Below are positions 43,528 through 52,954 of a stretch of 57,849 bases of DNA, piece by piece. Both the position numbers and the translations under genes were made by a program. The stretch is taken from positions 1,592,923-1,650,771 of the forward strand of contig NZ_GL945017.1 of the NCBI RefSeq assembly GCF_000218235.1, written 5' to 3'. The number at the start of each line of letters is the position of its first letter. Position 1 is the first letter of the stretch. The DNA is from Hallella multisaccharivorax DSM 17128. GTDB lineage: Bacteria > Bacteroidota > Bacteroidia > Bacteroidales > Bacteroidaceae. The notes beneath the pieces are model-generated. The model made no database searches. It had not been told where the DNA came from and saw only the letters and a list, made by a program, of their open reading frames with translations.

Positions 43528-44430
43528 TTAATGCAGGCTTCTCAGCAACTCAGGCGCGAAGCCATCGGCATTGAGGATGTCACGGTAGTTGATGTCGAGG
43601 TAGCTGACACGACCGCTGATCTGGTCCTCGGTGATTTCAAGTCGCAGCTTCTTCTCTTCGGGGAAGGTGAGCTTCTTCAGCACGATGACATTGCGGTAGG
43701 ACTTCGTGAAGTGGTCGGCATGGTTGACCATGTAGACAGGTGTCAGTTCGATGGTCTGTGAGTTCGTCGCCTTCAGTTCCTTCTTGTCCATCAGCTTCAG
43801 ACGAATCTCGGCAATGTCGTACTTGATGTTGCTCCTGTTCTCCAATGAGAAGTCGATGAAGAAGTAGTCGCCAACAGTATAGATGTTGTTCACCTGCGCA
43901 CGGATGCCGTACTGTTTGCCGTGCACCCGGAAGCACTTCCGGCAGCTCATGAAGATGGACCAGCACAGATGCGACATATCACCATGCGTCATGCTCACCT
44001 CTGGGTTGGTGTAGTCGCGGATGTCCTCCTGTCCGACGGTATAGACGGAGTGGGCACGCTTCGGGGCTTTCGTGTAGTAGACGGTGAACTGGGCGATATG
44101 GCGCTCGCCGATGACCGTTACCGTTCCTGCCAGTTCGTTGTCCATCAGCGTGGACTTGGGCTTCAGACGGACAATGTTGTCGGCGCACTGGTTGCCGAAA
44201 AGCTTGTCTGTGGAGATGTCCACGAGCTTGATGTTCTCCGGCATGATGAGATGAGTCGTCACCTGGTCATTGACGTAGATGACGGTCTTCTGAAGGTTGC
44301 GCTCGAAGATGCGGGCGTCGTCCTCCGTGAGGCGGTGGATGTAACGGACCTTGACCGTATCGGGCTGTGCCGCATGGATGGCCATTGAAAGCATAAGGGC
44401 GAGTGAAAGGAATATTGTCTTCATGTTCAT
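43528..44430 (-). CDS. traN: Conjugative transposon protein TraN
   Basis: TraN (DUF4138) is a periplasmic/outer-membrane part of the Bacteroides transfer channel, a VirB9 counterpart. The 300-residue protein has a signal peptide (MKTIFLSLALMLSMAIHAAQ) and the family pattern: YIHRLTEDDARIFERNL, TTHLIMPENIKLVDIS and the C-terminal NHADHFTKSYRNVIVLKKLTFPEEKKLRLEI. It is followed after 33 bases by the upstream gene traM on the same strand. No defect was seen. Confidence 0.92.
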   Translation of the reverse strand: MNMKTIFLSLALMLSMAIHAAQPDTVKVRYIHRLTEDDARIFERNLQKTVIYVNDQVTTHLIMPENIKLVDISTDKLFGNQCADNIVRLKPKSTLMDNELAGTVTVIGERHIAQFTVYYTKAPKRAHSVYTVGQEDIRDYTNPEVSMTHGDMSHLCWSIFMSCRKCFRVHGKQYGIRAQVNNIYTVGDYFFIDFSLENRSNIKYDIAEIRLKLMDKKELKATNSQTIELTPVYMVNHADHFTKSYRNVIVLKKLTFPEEKKLRLEITEDQISGRVSYLDINYRDILNADGFAPELLRSLH

Positions 44431-44463
44431 ATTGGATTGAGTGTTATTGAGTTAGTTAGTTTT

Positions 44464-45657
44464 TTAGTCCTGTTGTGTATTGATAAGATAGACAATGGTG
44501 TTGTACTTGATTTTGGCTTTGTTCTTGCGGATGTTTTTCGATACGGCGGAACTGGCAGACTGATACATGTTCTGCAAGGCCTGCAGGGCGATGATTTCCG
44601 GGGACAAGCTGCCGGTGCCGTTCACGTCAAACTGTATATTCTGGGCAGCGACATTGGAGCCAGCGTCCCTCACCATCTCACGGAAGGTGGATTCGGGGAC
44701 ATAGAAGCCCTCCATGCCGTCGTTGTCGAAGACACTGAGGTCAACCTTGATGAACTTGTTGCCGACAAGGATGCTGGTGATGCTCGCCTTGACACGCTGC
44801 TGTCCGAATCCGGTGACGATACCGTAGAGGTAGGAGCCTTTCTTCAGGCGGATGCCCTTCACCGTCACGTCGTCGAGGAGCTTGAAGCAAAGACGGGTGC
44901 CCTCGCGTGCCTTGGTCGTGCGGTCTATCATCGCCTTGATAAGCGGCTCGTCGACATTCTCTGAGCTGGCAACGGTGTTGAACTTCTCGGAGTTGTCCTC
45001 CTTGACTTTCTCGACAATCTCTGCCTTCTCCTCCTTCTTGCCTTTCTTCCTGGTGTTGCCGGTGAGCGCGTCGATCATCTCCTGACGCTGGCGTCTTTCC
45101 TCGGCTTCCTCTTCCTTGTCACGACGGTCCTGTTCGGCCTGGTACTGCCGCTGTCGTTCCATACTGCGGTTCTGGATGCGGTCGAGCTCACGGGCATAGG
45201 CGTTGAGGTCTTCCTGCTGGCTCCTGCCGCTGCTGCCATAGCCGTTGATGCGGTTCATGTTGGCACGCTGGCGTTCGCGGAGGTCCTCCTCGGCTTTCAG
45301 CTGACGGAGGCGTTCGGCATTGACGGCATCGATACTCTGCCGCTCCTCGTCGTTGTAGCCGCTGCCGGTGGTGTCCTTCTGTTCGTACTCGTCGCCGATG
45401 CCGTCGACGGCGGTAAAGGCTCCGTCCTCGGCGAAGTGCTTGTTCATCGCCGTCATCTTGTTGTCCATGCCCTCACCACGGGCATCGGGGATGCTCATGT
45501 TGATGGAGTCGGTGACGACGTTCCCGGTGGTCTTGCCGTTGCCCTTGAAGGTCTCCATGCCGAAGTAGATGAGCCCCAACAGGGGCAGGAAGATGACCAG
45601 AGGGAAAATGTACTTGGGTTGTCTGAGGTTCAGACGCTTGAGTTTCTGTAAGTTCAT
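44464..45657 (-). CDS. traM: Conjugative transposon protein TraM
   Basis: TraM is the VirB10-like component spanning the periplasm. In 397 residues there is one N-terminal membrane anchor (YIFPLVIFLPLLGLIYFGM), a long charged coil (about 105-215: RLRQLKAEEDLRERQRANMNR, then rich in Arg/Glu/Gln) and a C-terminal domain with RTTKAREGTRLCFKLLDDVTVKGIRLKKGSYLYGIVTGF and VNGTGSLSPEIIALQALQNMY. Length and layout fit. Confidence 0.92.
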   Translation of the reverse strand: MNLQKLKRLNLRQPKYIFPLVIFLPLLGLIYFGMETFKGNGKTTGNVVTDSINMSIPDARGEGMDNKMTAMNKHFAEDGAFTAVDGIGDEYEQKDTTGSGYNDEERQSIDAVNAERLRQLKAEEDLRERQRANMNRINGYGSSGRSQQEDLNAYARELDRIQNRSMERQRQYQAEQDRRDKEEEAEERRQRQEMIDALTGNTRKKGKKEEKAEIVEKVKEDNSEKFNTVASSENVDEPLIKAMIDRTTKAREGTRLCFKLLDDVTVKGIRLKKGSYLYGIVTGFGQQRVKASITSILVGNKFIKVDLSVFDNDGMEGFYVPESTFREMVRDAGSNVAAQNIQFDVNGTGSLSPEIIALQALQNMYQSASSAVSKNIRKNKAKIKYNTIVYLINTQQD

Positions 45658-45683
45658 ATCATATGTTTTTTATTGTTTTGTGT

Positions 45684-46151
45684 TTATTGCTTATTGTCGA
45701 GGTATTTTACCACGATTTCGAGCTGGCGGTACTTCACCATGATGTCCACGGAGTCCTTATGGCTCTTGACGGGCAGACGGACAAGGGAGTCGAGGTCATG
45801 CTTGAGCTGCTGGCCTTTGTTGGTGAGTTCCACGGTCTGGTCCACCTGCATGGACTTCAGACGCTGGATGCGGCGGATGCCGTCGAAGGCGGGCTTCACG
45901 TCGGACAGACCGCTCATCATGTCGGACTCGTTGTAGGTGGAGGTAAGGGTGAGCCACGTGCCGACAATCAGTGAGAGCATGAGCATGCTGATCGTGATGA
46001 CGGACACTCTTTTCTTGTGCTTGTCTGCCCATTGGTTGGCTTTGGCTATCTTGTCCTTGAGCTTGAACTTGTCGGTCAGTGACTTGATGCCTTCCGCTAT
46101 CTTGGCGTCTTTCTTTGCTTTGGTGCGTTTAAAAATCTTCATGGTATTCAA
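45684..46151 (-). CDS. traL: TraL-like conjugation protein
   Basis: The 155-residue protein has a basic N-terminal part (MKIFKRTKAKKDAKIAEGIKSL), one membrane helix at about residues 48-68 (VITISMLMLSLIVGTWLTL) and a periplasmic coil (AFDGIRRIQRLKSMQVDQTVEL). Its place between traK and traM, with gaps of 4 and 26 bases, and the single-anchor layout support TraL (DUF3989). It is somewhat longer than usual. Confidence 0.75.
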   Translation of the reverse strand: MNTMKIFKRTKAKKDAKIAEGIKSLTDKFKLKDKIAKANQWADKHKKRVSVITISMLMLSLIVGTWLTLTSTYNESDMMSGLSDVKPAFDGIRRIQRLKSMQVDQTVELTNKGQQLKHDLDSLVRLPVKSHKDSVDIMVKYRQLEIVVKYLDNKQ

Positions 46152-46155
46152 TTTA

Positions 46156-46752
46156 TCAATAATCCAAATCTTTGTTCTCGAGAGTTCTCCAGTTGGTGAT
46201 GAGCAGTCCGTGGGGATTGTTCTGTGTCCTTGGCACGTTCTCTATCTCACCCACGGTGATGATGGAGCGTTTGAGGTCACGGCTGCGACGCTTAATGAGC
46301 TGTGTGCCGAAGTACTTGAACTTCTTGTCGTGCTCGTTGAACTGGATGGAGTCGCATTTGATGGTGCAGACGGCACTGCTCGATATGATGTCGGAGTAGA
46401 AGCCGTTTTCTTCCATGGCCTGCTTCTGTTTCATTGCCGTACCGTCAGCCATGTAGAGTGCCTTGCCGAGGGTCCACTTGATATAGTCGTCATCGGGCGG
46501 AAGGTTGAAGAAGTACTGGTGGAAGAGCTGGATATGCGCCTTGGCCTCCATCACGAAGTTGGCTTCCTGCAGACTGCGCTCGGCAAGGAAGGGGATGTCC
46601 CCGTCGAGGATATAGATCTGACTGCGTTCCTCACTGACGAGCTTGGAGCTATGATAGACGGTGAAGATGCAGATGACCGTGCATGCCGCCAACGTGAGGA
46701 TGACGGTCATCAGGGCCAGTTTGGTTTTCTGTTCTAAGGATTGGATCAGCAT
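46156..46752 (-). CDS. traK: Conjugative transposon protein TraK
   Basis: TraK is the VirB8-like inner-membrane component. It is a 198-residue protein with an N-terminal anchor (LALMTVILTLAACTVICIFTV). The family core is SSKLVSEERSQIYILDGDIPFLAERS, followed by HIQLFHQYFFNLPPDDDYIKWTL and a C-terminal FGTQLIKRRSRDLKRSI. It is tightly linked to traL. A hairpin lies between it and traJ. Confidence 0.92.
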   Translation of the reverse strand: MLIQSLEQKTKLALMTVILTLAACTVICIFTVYHSSKLVSEERSQIYILDGDIPFLAERSLQEANFVMEAKAHIQLFHQYFFNLPPDDDYIKWTLGKALYMADGTAMKQKQAMEENGFYSDIISSSAVCTIKCDSIQFNEHDKKFKYFGTQLIKRRSRDLKRSIITVGEIENVPRTQNNPHGLLITNWRTLENKDLDY

Positions 46753-46821
46753 AATTGTATTAGTTATGAGATAGAAGTTTATGAGTTTTTAAGTCGTGGA
46801 TAGGAGCTTTTGAGTTAGGGT

Positions 46822-46867
46822 TAGGAGTCGGAGTTGTCTCGCATGGCTTGACAACTCCCAACTCCTA
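46822..46867. repeat. Hairpin between traJ and traK
   Basis: TAGGAGTCGGAGTTGTC at 46822-46838 pairs with GACAACTCCCAACTCCTA at 46850-46867 apart from one or two bulges. It lies in the 126-base gap of the otherwise tight operon. It could set the ratio of upstream to downstream transcripts. Confidence 0.6.
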
Positions 46868-46878
46868 TCTTTTAACTC

Positions 46879-48213
46879 TTAACTTCCTTCGGCTCCTCCA
46901 GGTCTATAGTTGGAGTCGGACTTGCCCACATTGTTTATACTGCGAGCGGAGTCGGCACCACGACTGTAGGATGTTCCCAATCCAGTCTGAGCCATGAAGG
47001 TTCTGGCGGTTTGGTTGAAGCCACTGCCACCGTCGCTGTGGGACTGCTGGGCGGCTCCGATGATGGAGGCGGTGCCGGTGGCTACGGCGGCTCCTGCGGC
47101 GGCAGTGGTCGTGGCGGCACCCATGGCGTAGCTGGCGCCACCGAAGACGAGGGTCTGTGCCATACTGCCGGAAGCGGTTCCCGCACTTGAGCTGATGCCG
47201 CCGGGGATGAGCCATGAGGCTACTTCGGGCACGAAGCGGAGGACGTAGGCGCCCACGAGCATGCCCATGGCGTACATACAGTTGGAGCCGATGCCCTGCA
47301 AGCCCAAGGCGCCGATCTGCTGCCATGAGTTCACGGTGCCTCTCAAAAGGGTGTCGTAGGCCTTGATGTCCTCCATGAGGTTGTACATCAATATGAAGTC
47401 GATATAGTAAAGGCAGAAGTACACGACAAAGCCCCATAGGGAAAGCGACAGGTACTTGCCCATCCACTGGGCCCAGGCGTTGCTCCATGGCGGAACGATG
47501 CTCAAGGCGAACATGATTGGAGCAAAGGTGGCGAGGATGGTCATGAAGATGCGCTGGGCGACAAGCATGCCATAGTAGGACATCTGGAAGATGAGCTCGC
47601 CGACGAAGCGTATAACGTCGTTGATCCACTCGCTGACCTTGGTCTCGGCGGCAACGGCGGCACGCTGGGCGTAGTTGTTGATGGTGGAGCCGAGGTTCTC
47701 CATGTTATAAATAAGCTTATCCCACCAATGGGCATCCTCACCGATCTCCTGCACCTGCTTGGCGGTCTCAATACTGTCCTGGACCTGACGGAGACGCTTG
47801 AGGTAGTCGTCCTGCTTTTGGGCGACTTTCAGCTCCAGTGCCGCCACTTCCCGGTTCTTGCTCTGTGCCATCTGACGGGTCACATCCTCCAGGCCCTTGC
47901 CGGGCATCTTGAGCGACATGCAGATGTAGCTGCTGTAGGTGATGCACAGGGAGAGACCGATGATACGGGCGAGTTTCATCACGTCCATGCCGCGGCGGCC
48001 GAGCATCATCATCCAGCACTCGTAGGAGCCCATGCAGAGGGCAAGCAACAGACCGAGCATCTTGGCAAAGCTGATGGCACTGCCGAGGACGGCGGACTTG
48101 GGGAAGGTCTCCATGGCCGTCAACAGGCGCATCAGGCTGTCGTCGATGGCAGGGAGACCCATCGTCAGCAGCTGGTTGATGAACATTGAACTTGATAATA
48201 GTATGTCTGTCAT
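46879..48213 (-). CDS. traJ: Conjugative transposon protein TraJ
   Basis: TraJ is the polytopic VirB6-like inner-membrane protein. The 444-residue protein has several membrane segments (AISFAKMLGLLLALCMGSYE, ARIIGLSLCITYSSYICMSL, MLVAQRIFMTILATFAPIMFALSIV, LSLWGFVVYFCLYYIDFILM). A coil lies at about 110-150, and there is a Gly/Ala/Ser-rich C-terminal tail. The motif AHWWDKLIYNME is typical of the family. Complete. Confidence 0.9.
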   Translation of the reverse strand: MTDILLSSSMFINQLLTMGLPAIDDSLMRLLTAMETFPKSAVLGSAISFAKMLGLLLALCMGSYECWMMMLGRRGMDVMKLARIIGLSLCITYSSYICMSLKMPGKGLEDVTRQMAQSKNREVAALELKVAQKQDDYLKRLRQVQDSIETAKQVQEIGEDAHWWDKLIYNMENLGSTINNYAQRAAVAAETKVSEWINDVIRFVGELIFQMSYYGMLVAQRIFMTILATFAPIMFALSIVPPWSNAWAQWMGKYLSLSLWGFVVYFCLYYIDFILMYNLMEDIKAYDTLLRGTVNSWQQIGALGLQGIGSNCMYAMGMLVGAYVLRFVPEVASWLIPGGISSSAGTASGSMAQTLVFGGASYAMGAATTTAAAGAAVATGTASIIGAAQQSHSDGGSGFNQTARTFMAQTGLGTSYSRGADSARSINNVGKSDSNYRPGGAEGS

Positions 48214-48234
48214 GATGTTCTGTGGTTTTCAAGG

Positions 48235-48933
48235 TTAATAATATTGCTGTGCCATGCCTACAAGGTGAGCCACGCGTGAGACGAGTTCTTCCATCTGCTT
48301 CTTGTACTCCACATAGGCTTCCTGACGCTTGGAGTTTTCAAGCTCGTTGCCTATACCTTGCTTATGGGTGTAGGCGATGGACTGGCAAATCATGTCGTTC
48401 TGACGTTGGAGCTCGTTAACCTGAGGGTACAATTTTCCTTTACTTTTAGTAAGGCAGAAGGTAAGGCCCTCGGTGATGGCACCCTGCATACGGTTGAAGT
48501 CATCCTTGAAGGAGGAGTAGACAAGGTCGACGTTGCGGTCGGCGGCACGGACGACTTCCTCGTCGTGCATCTCCTTGACCTTGACACGCTCTTCCTCGGC
48601 TTTCTTGACTTTCTCCTTCTGCAGCTCCTCCTGGGCGATGCGGCGCGGCATGATGGTCTTGACGTTGGACTTGTGTTCCTTGAAGCGGACACGGTAGCCG
48701 GACTTGAAGCCGGACCACTTCCAGTAGGTCTCGGCACCGGAGTAGTTCTTGTGGAGGAAGTAGTAGTACCAGCCGGGCTCGAAGTCCCAAGGACCGGTCT
48801 CCATGCTCCGCCACTGTTTCTCTTTTTGTGAATCGTGCACTTTCTTTTGCGCATAAGCGCTCCCGCTTCCCACAAAGAGGAAAGCGAGAGCTGTACACAT
48901 TATGGAGATTATGGAAGAATGACTATGTTTCAT
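48235..48933 (-). CDS. DUF5045-type secreted protein of the tra operon
   Basis: A signal peptide (IMCTALAFLFVGSGSAYAQ) is followed by a 200-residue domain with WDFEPGWYYYFLHKNYSGAETYWKWSG, a Lys/Glu-rich coil (EELQKEKVKKAEEERVKVKEMHDEEV) and a C-terminal helix. Proteins of this form are found next to traJ in Bacteroidota conjugative elements; their role in the channel is not established. It lies 21 bases before traJ. Confidence 0.7.
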   Translation of the reverse strand: MKHSHSSIISIMCTALAFLFVGSGSAYAQKKVHDSQKEKQWRSMETGPWDFEPGWYYYFLHKNYSGAETYWKWSGFKSGYRVRFKEHKSNVKTIMPRRIAQEELQKEKVKKAEEERVKVKEMHDEEVVRAADRNVDLVYSSFKDDFNRMQGAITEGLTFCLTKSKGKLYPQVNELQRQNDMICQSIAYTHKQGIGNELENSKRQEAYVEYKKQMEELVSRVAHLVGMAQQYY

Positions 48934-48999
48934 GGTATTGTCGCTTTTTACTCGTTTTACATGTGTGTAATTCTATCATCATTTAAAATCTTTCTCTGA

Positions 49000-49683
49000 C
49001 TACGCCCCGTACCACTTGTCAATGACTTGTTTCGCTATCTCATCCTTGACATCACTGTTGAGGATATCCCAGATGTAGTCATAGTGGAAGCCGCCCATGG
49101 CAACGATACTGCACCAGAGGTTGGCGGAGTCGATGATGCCGAGCATGTTGGAGATATAGCCGTGGAGGGTGTTGACAAGCTCCAGTTTCTCGTCCATGCT
49201 GGCACGCATGAGGTTCAGTCCGCTGGCGGTAAGTGTAGCGTAGAGAGCCTTGATGTTCTTTATCTCTCGCGCACAGGCGTAGTTGGCCTCGGTATAGTAC
49301 CACATCACTGCCGGCTTCTTGAAGGCGTACTTGGCGGTGTTCTTCGTGAACGTGGCATACTGGTCGATAAGACAGTAGAGGTCGGTACCCGTAGAGGCGA
49401 GTGCCGCGCCGAGGATGACGTAGCTGTAGGCGTTGTTGAGCTTAGAGTTCAGTGTCATGCGCACGTCATTGAACTTCGTCGCGCCCTTGGTGACGAGACT
49501 CTGCTCGCCATAGCTTACGGCCACCTTCTCCAGTGCCTTCTCCTCTTCCTTCTTGATGAGCTTGTGCAGCGAGATCAAGGCCTCGATGGTAGGCTGGTCA
49601 TTCGGATAGTCGAAGGCATGGGCTTTCGAGGGATAGAGGATGGCAATAGCCAAGAGGCATATTATAATGGTATGGTACTTCAT
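49000..49683 (-). CDS. Secreted conjugation protein of the tra operon
   Basis: A signal peptide (MKYHTIIICLLAIAILYPSKAHA) is followed by a largely helical domain of about 200 residues (EALISLHKLIKKEEEKALEKVA, SKLNNAYSYVILGAALAS). The helical make-up and position between the traI-like gene and traJ suggest a VirB5/TrbJ-like minor pilus or periplasmic part; this is inferred from context only. Confidence 0.6.
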   Translation of the reverse strand: MKYHTIIICLLAIAILYPSKAHAFDYPNDQPTIEALISLHKLIKKEEEKALEKVAVSYGEQSLVTKGATKFNDVRMTLNSKLNNAYSYVILGAALASTGTDLYCLIDQYATFTKNTAKYAFKKPAVMWYYTEANYACAREIKNIKALYATLTASGLNLMRASMDEKLELVNTLHGYISNMLGIIDSANLWCSIVAMGGFHYDYIWDILNSDVKDEIAKQVIDKWYGA

Positions 49684-49755
49684 AGTTCATTCGGTGTTCT
49701 TTTTGGTTCTTGATGGTAATTACTCACCTCTATTTTGGAGAGGGGGTGGTGGCTC

Positions 49756-50556
49756 TTAGATGCCGATTCCGTTCCAGTCTCTGATTATCCCGTCCACCAT
49801 GCCGCTGGCCTGATAGACGGCGGCCCAGCTCTCAGGGTCGATGGCAAAGAACACCTCGCCCCATGTTCCGAACTGGCACATCATCACCATCACGTCCATC
49901 TTGCACTTCATCTCATAGAGACGGGAGTAGATCTTGTTGGCCAGTGTCAGACGGGTGTAGCGGTCCATGAAGTTATAGCCGTCGCCCTGACCCATGTTGT
50001 AGCGTCCGCCGCCGTCGGGTATCTTCTGGCGGATGATGGGATTGTCGGGCAGGCGTACCTTGCCGTTGTTCACCACGTCGATGAAGTCGTGGATAAGCCC
50101 CTCGGTCTCGATGACGACATCCGAGAGTTCGTTAAGGCAGAGGACGTAGTTCTTCACGGGGTGGGAGAAGATGTACTTTGTTACCGTGGGCACGGATGTG
50201 AGGATGTCGGCACTAAGGAGAAAAATTTCCTTGTAGTAGGCTGTCTCCTCACCGAAGCCGCGGACATTGGTCATCGTCAGGTGGTAGAGTTCCTTGATGC
50301 CCTCCATGGTGGCGGTGTACTGCAATATCTTCTTCTGCTTGGCAGAGATGGTGTCCAGACGCTCGTTGTGCTTATCCTCGATGGCCTTCTGCGCGGCGGT
50401 GTTGGCGGTCACCTGCCCGATGGTCTTGGGGTCGATGACAAGACGCCAGCCGGCAAAAGCCTGCGTGGTGGCAAAGAGGAGCAATGCCGCTGTAACTATG
50501 CAACGGCTTCTATAGCTGTCTTTGAACTTTGTCTGTATCAGTCTGATTTGTCCCAT
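49756..50556 (-). CDS. TraI/VirB5-like secreted conjugation protein
   Basis: A signal peptide (IVTAALLLFATTQAFA) is followed by a helical domain starting GWRLVIDPKTIGQVTANTAAQKAIEDKHNERLDTI, the usual opening of TrbJ/VirB5-like proteins of Bacteroides elements (DUF4141-like). The C-terminal half has DRYTRLTLANKIYSRLYEMKCKMDVMVMM. The start overlaps the 3' end of traG by 19 bases, pointing to coupled translation. Confidence 0.65.
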   Translation of the reverse strand: MGQIRLIQTKFKDSYRSRCIVTAALLLFATTQAFAGWRLVIDPKTIGQVTANTAAQKAIEDKHNERLDTISAKQKKILQYTATMEGIKELYHLTMTNVRGFGEETAYYKEIFLLSADILTSVPTVTKYIFSHPVKNYVLCLNELSDVVIETEGLIHDFIDVVNNGKVRLPDNPIIRQKIPDGGGRYNMGQGDGYNFMDRYTRLTLANKIYSRLYEMKCKMDVMVMMCQFGTWGEVFFAIDPESWAAVYQASGMVDGIIRDWNGIGI

Positions 50557-52190
50557 AGTGGCATGATTTTCTGTTTTTGGTTTACTTTCACCGCGAAGTC
50601 AAGGTACTTCTTGATACCGAGTTTCTTGCGGTCTTCCTCAATTTTCGTGATAGCAGTCTGTATGTCACCGTAGTGCCGCTCATAGACTTTCAGGGCTTCT
50701 TTCTCGGCGCGCTCGGTGGTGTAGGCCCAGTAGCACTCGGGCGGTTCCTCCACGCCATAGACGTCGGAGTACTGTCCGCGGCAGATCCACACTTCCTTAA
50801 AGTAGCTGCGGCCGTCGTGGTTGTTGAGGGCGTTGACGGTGAAGATCTGCTGTTTCTGCACCTGCGTCAGTCCGAGGATGGCACTGATGGCATCGTAACG
50901 GTCCTTGAACTTGCTCTGGTCAAGGAGAATCTTTACGTCAGAGTTGTTGATGATGGCTTCCTTGACGATGGGGCTGTCGATGACATCGTTGAGCTCCTGG
51001 GTCACCACGCCGGCAATGCCGTGGAACTTTCTCACGGTCTTGTAGAGGTACTTGATGTACTCTGCCATGGTCGGTGAGGAGATGGCTTTCCACGCTTCCT
51101 CGATGATGAGGGCCTTGCGGCCTTTCTTAATGCGCATTTTTTGAAGGAACACGTCCATGATGATGAGCACGACGATGGGGAACAGGACGGGGTCGTCCTT
51201 GATCTTGTCGATCTCGAAGACGATGAACTTCTCGTCAAAGAGGCTGGCATCAACGTCGTTGTTGAGCGTGTGCTCGAGCTCGCCGCCTTTGTAGAACTGC
51301 TCTAAGATGGCGGCGAAGTTGTCGATGTCGAACGTGATGCTCTTCTCCCTCATGATCTGCGGGATGCGCTCGATGGCAAACTCGTAGTAGCTGTTGAAGC
51401 TGAGGTTGTCGACGTGCATCTTTCTTCTTTGCTTCTCCATGCGGTCGATGCGCTGCTCGATGGTGATGAGGTAGTTGCCCTCGATGAGCTGGGGCATCAG
51501 GCGCATGAGCTGGCGGTTGGCGGCAACCTTCTCGCCGTCGGTGGCGGCCTTGTCGTTGATGAGGTCGTGGAGCTTGTTCACTTTCCGCTGGATTCGTGCG
51601 TAAGCTTCCTTCTCCTGAGCAGGATGTAGAGAACCGTCACCGGCCAGACGAATGTCAGCAGCAAAATCGAGAGGATCATATTCACTATCCGGTCCGCCAA
51701 AGGCAGATGGATCTTCGGATGTTCCGGGGTACTCTGGTTCGAGGGTGTTTGTTTCATACTCACTATGTTTGTATTTTTCTTCCAGTTCCTTACTGTGTTT
51801 CTCGTACGTGCCGTTCTTCTTGTCCTCTAAGAGCAGACGCTTGCGGAGCTGCTCGCGCTCGGTGTCGGTGAACGCCCTGAAGGGGGTGAAGTAGGACTCG
51901 TAGTACTCGACGATGGTCTGGTTGATGATCTTGTCCTCGATCTTCGTGGGTGCCTCGCTGCCCTTGAAGATGAGGAAGATGAGCGACTTGAGGAAGTTCT
52001 TCTTCTCGCCGAAGTTCTGGGCATACTCGGTGTCCGTAATCTTGAACGGATTCATCGAGATGGGTTTCTCTTTTGAGTAGGTGATGTAGGTGCCTTTGAA
52101 ATAGCGGCAGATGCCTTCGTAAGAGTCGCCGGTATCGACCATCACCACGTCGGTGTTCTGCTCCAGGAGCTGGCGGACGACGGTGTTCAT
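50538..52190 (-). pseudogene. traG: TraG-type conjugation ATPase lacking its P-loop half
   Basis: TraG is the VirB4-like ATPase that powers the channel. The visible 550 residues are the C-terminal part: DVVMVDTGDSYEGICRYFKGTYITYS, FVFEIDKIKD-like FIVFEIDKIKDDPVLFPIVVLIIMD, Walker B ALIIEEAWKAISSPTMAEY and GIAGVVTQELNDVIDSPIV. In the family the P-loop GxGKSF comes directly before the residues HMNTVVRQ; here that is where the homology ends (about 52195) and unrelated AT-rich DNA begins. The N-terminal half and all upstream tra genes are missing. A start at 52190 gives no P-loop. Confidence 0.85.
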
Positions 52191-52195
52191 GTGGA

Positions 52196-52429
52196 AATAA
52201 AATGTAGCCTGATTATCAAACAGTTACAAGGTAAATGGTACAAAAATGTGCATGTCGAAAAAGGCTGTGTTTAGCGACTACTAAGGCAGCTACTCTATTT
52301 GCTGTTATGAAATATTAAGAGTCCAAGTCTTGCCTTTAACTTTTTATAAGTTCAAATTTCTCGTCTACAATTTTCCATGTTTGGAAAGTTTTGCTTACCT
52401 TTGCGGTAAACAACAACAGTTAGGTAGAT
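52196..52429. other. Junction region upstream of the truncated tra operon
   Basis: No gene is seen. This AT-rich segment separates the broken traG from a plus-strand HTH pseudogene. A TAnnTTTG box (TACCTTTG, 52396-52403) fits the HTH gene. No IS end is recognised at the break, so a simple deletion is likely. Confidence 0.4.
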
Positions 52430-52889
52430 ATGGAGAACAATAGTTTAGGGATGATTATACGCGAGGAGCGGAAGAAAAAGGTCTTACGCAAGGCCAGCTT
52501 GGAAAGCTCATTGGCCTGAAAGAGTCTCGCGTGTCGAAGATAGAACATGGCGCACCGATAACGCCTGAGGTGCATCATTCATTCTTGGTAAGATGGGTTC
52601 GGCATTGCAGATTAATGTCATTGACAGATTTGGCTTCAACCAAGAGGAAAGCAATTTCGTCGTGTCTGTTATCACCAATTTCGCTGTCGAGAAGAAGGTT
52701 TCTCTCACACAAGCTTACAGCTACATCGTGACTTTCAAGGGGATGGATTTTCTACGCCAATACCAGGATATTGAGAAGACCTTCAGCAATCAAGAAATTG
52801 TCAATGATGTCTCACGTGTATGTGCAAATGGGTGGTTCATCATCACCTTGCGGACCAATAAGGTCGTAGATCACCTGGCATCGCAGTAA
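52430..52889 (+). pseudogene. XRE-family HTH gene with two frameshifts
   Basis: In three frames the sequence gives LGMIIREERK, then EKGLTQGQLGKLIGLKESRVSKIEHGAPITPEV, a complete XRE helix-turn-helix, then LGKMGSALQINVIDRFGFNQEESNFVVSVI. Single-base losses near 52472-52478 and 52570 explain the breaks. The last part (NFAVEKKVSLTQAYSYIVTFKGMDFLRQYQDIEKTFSNQEIV) resembles DUF3791, often found beside such regulators in toxin-antitoxin-like loci. Confidence 0.7.
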
Positions 52890-52954
52890 CTGGGTTTTCC
52901 GTTGATAGATAGTACAAGGTTGCTGTTCTCCTTGTCCTATCACATCTTTTGAAC

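Noticed and set aside
49735..50673. Plus-strand open frames opposite the tra genes (also near 43.9, 44.4, 45.9 and 47.7 kb)
   Set aside because: These are shadows of well-supported minus-strand tra genes, rich in Val/Leu/Asp/His, without start signals or motifs.
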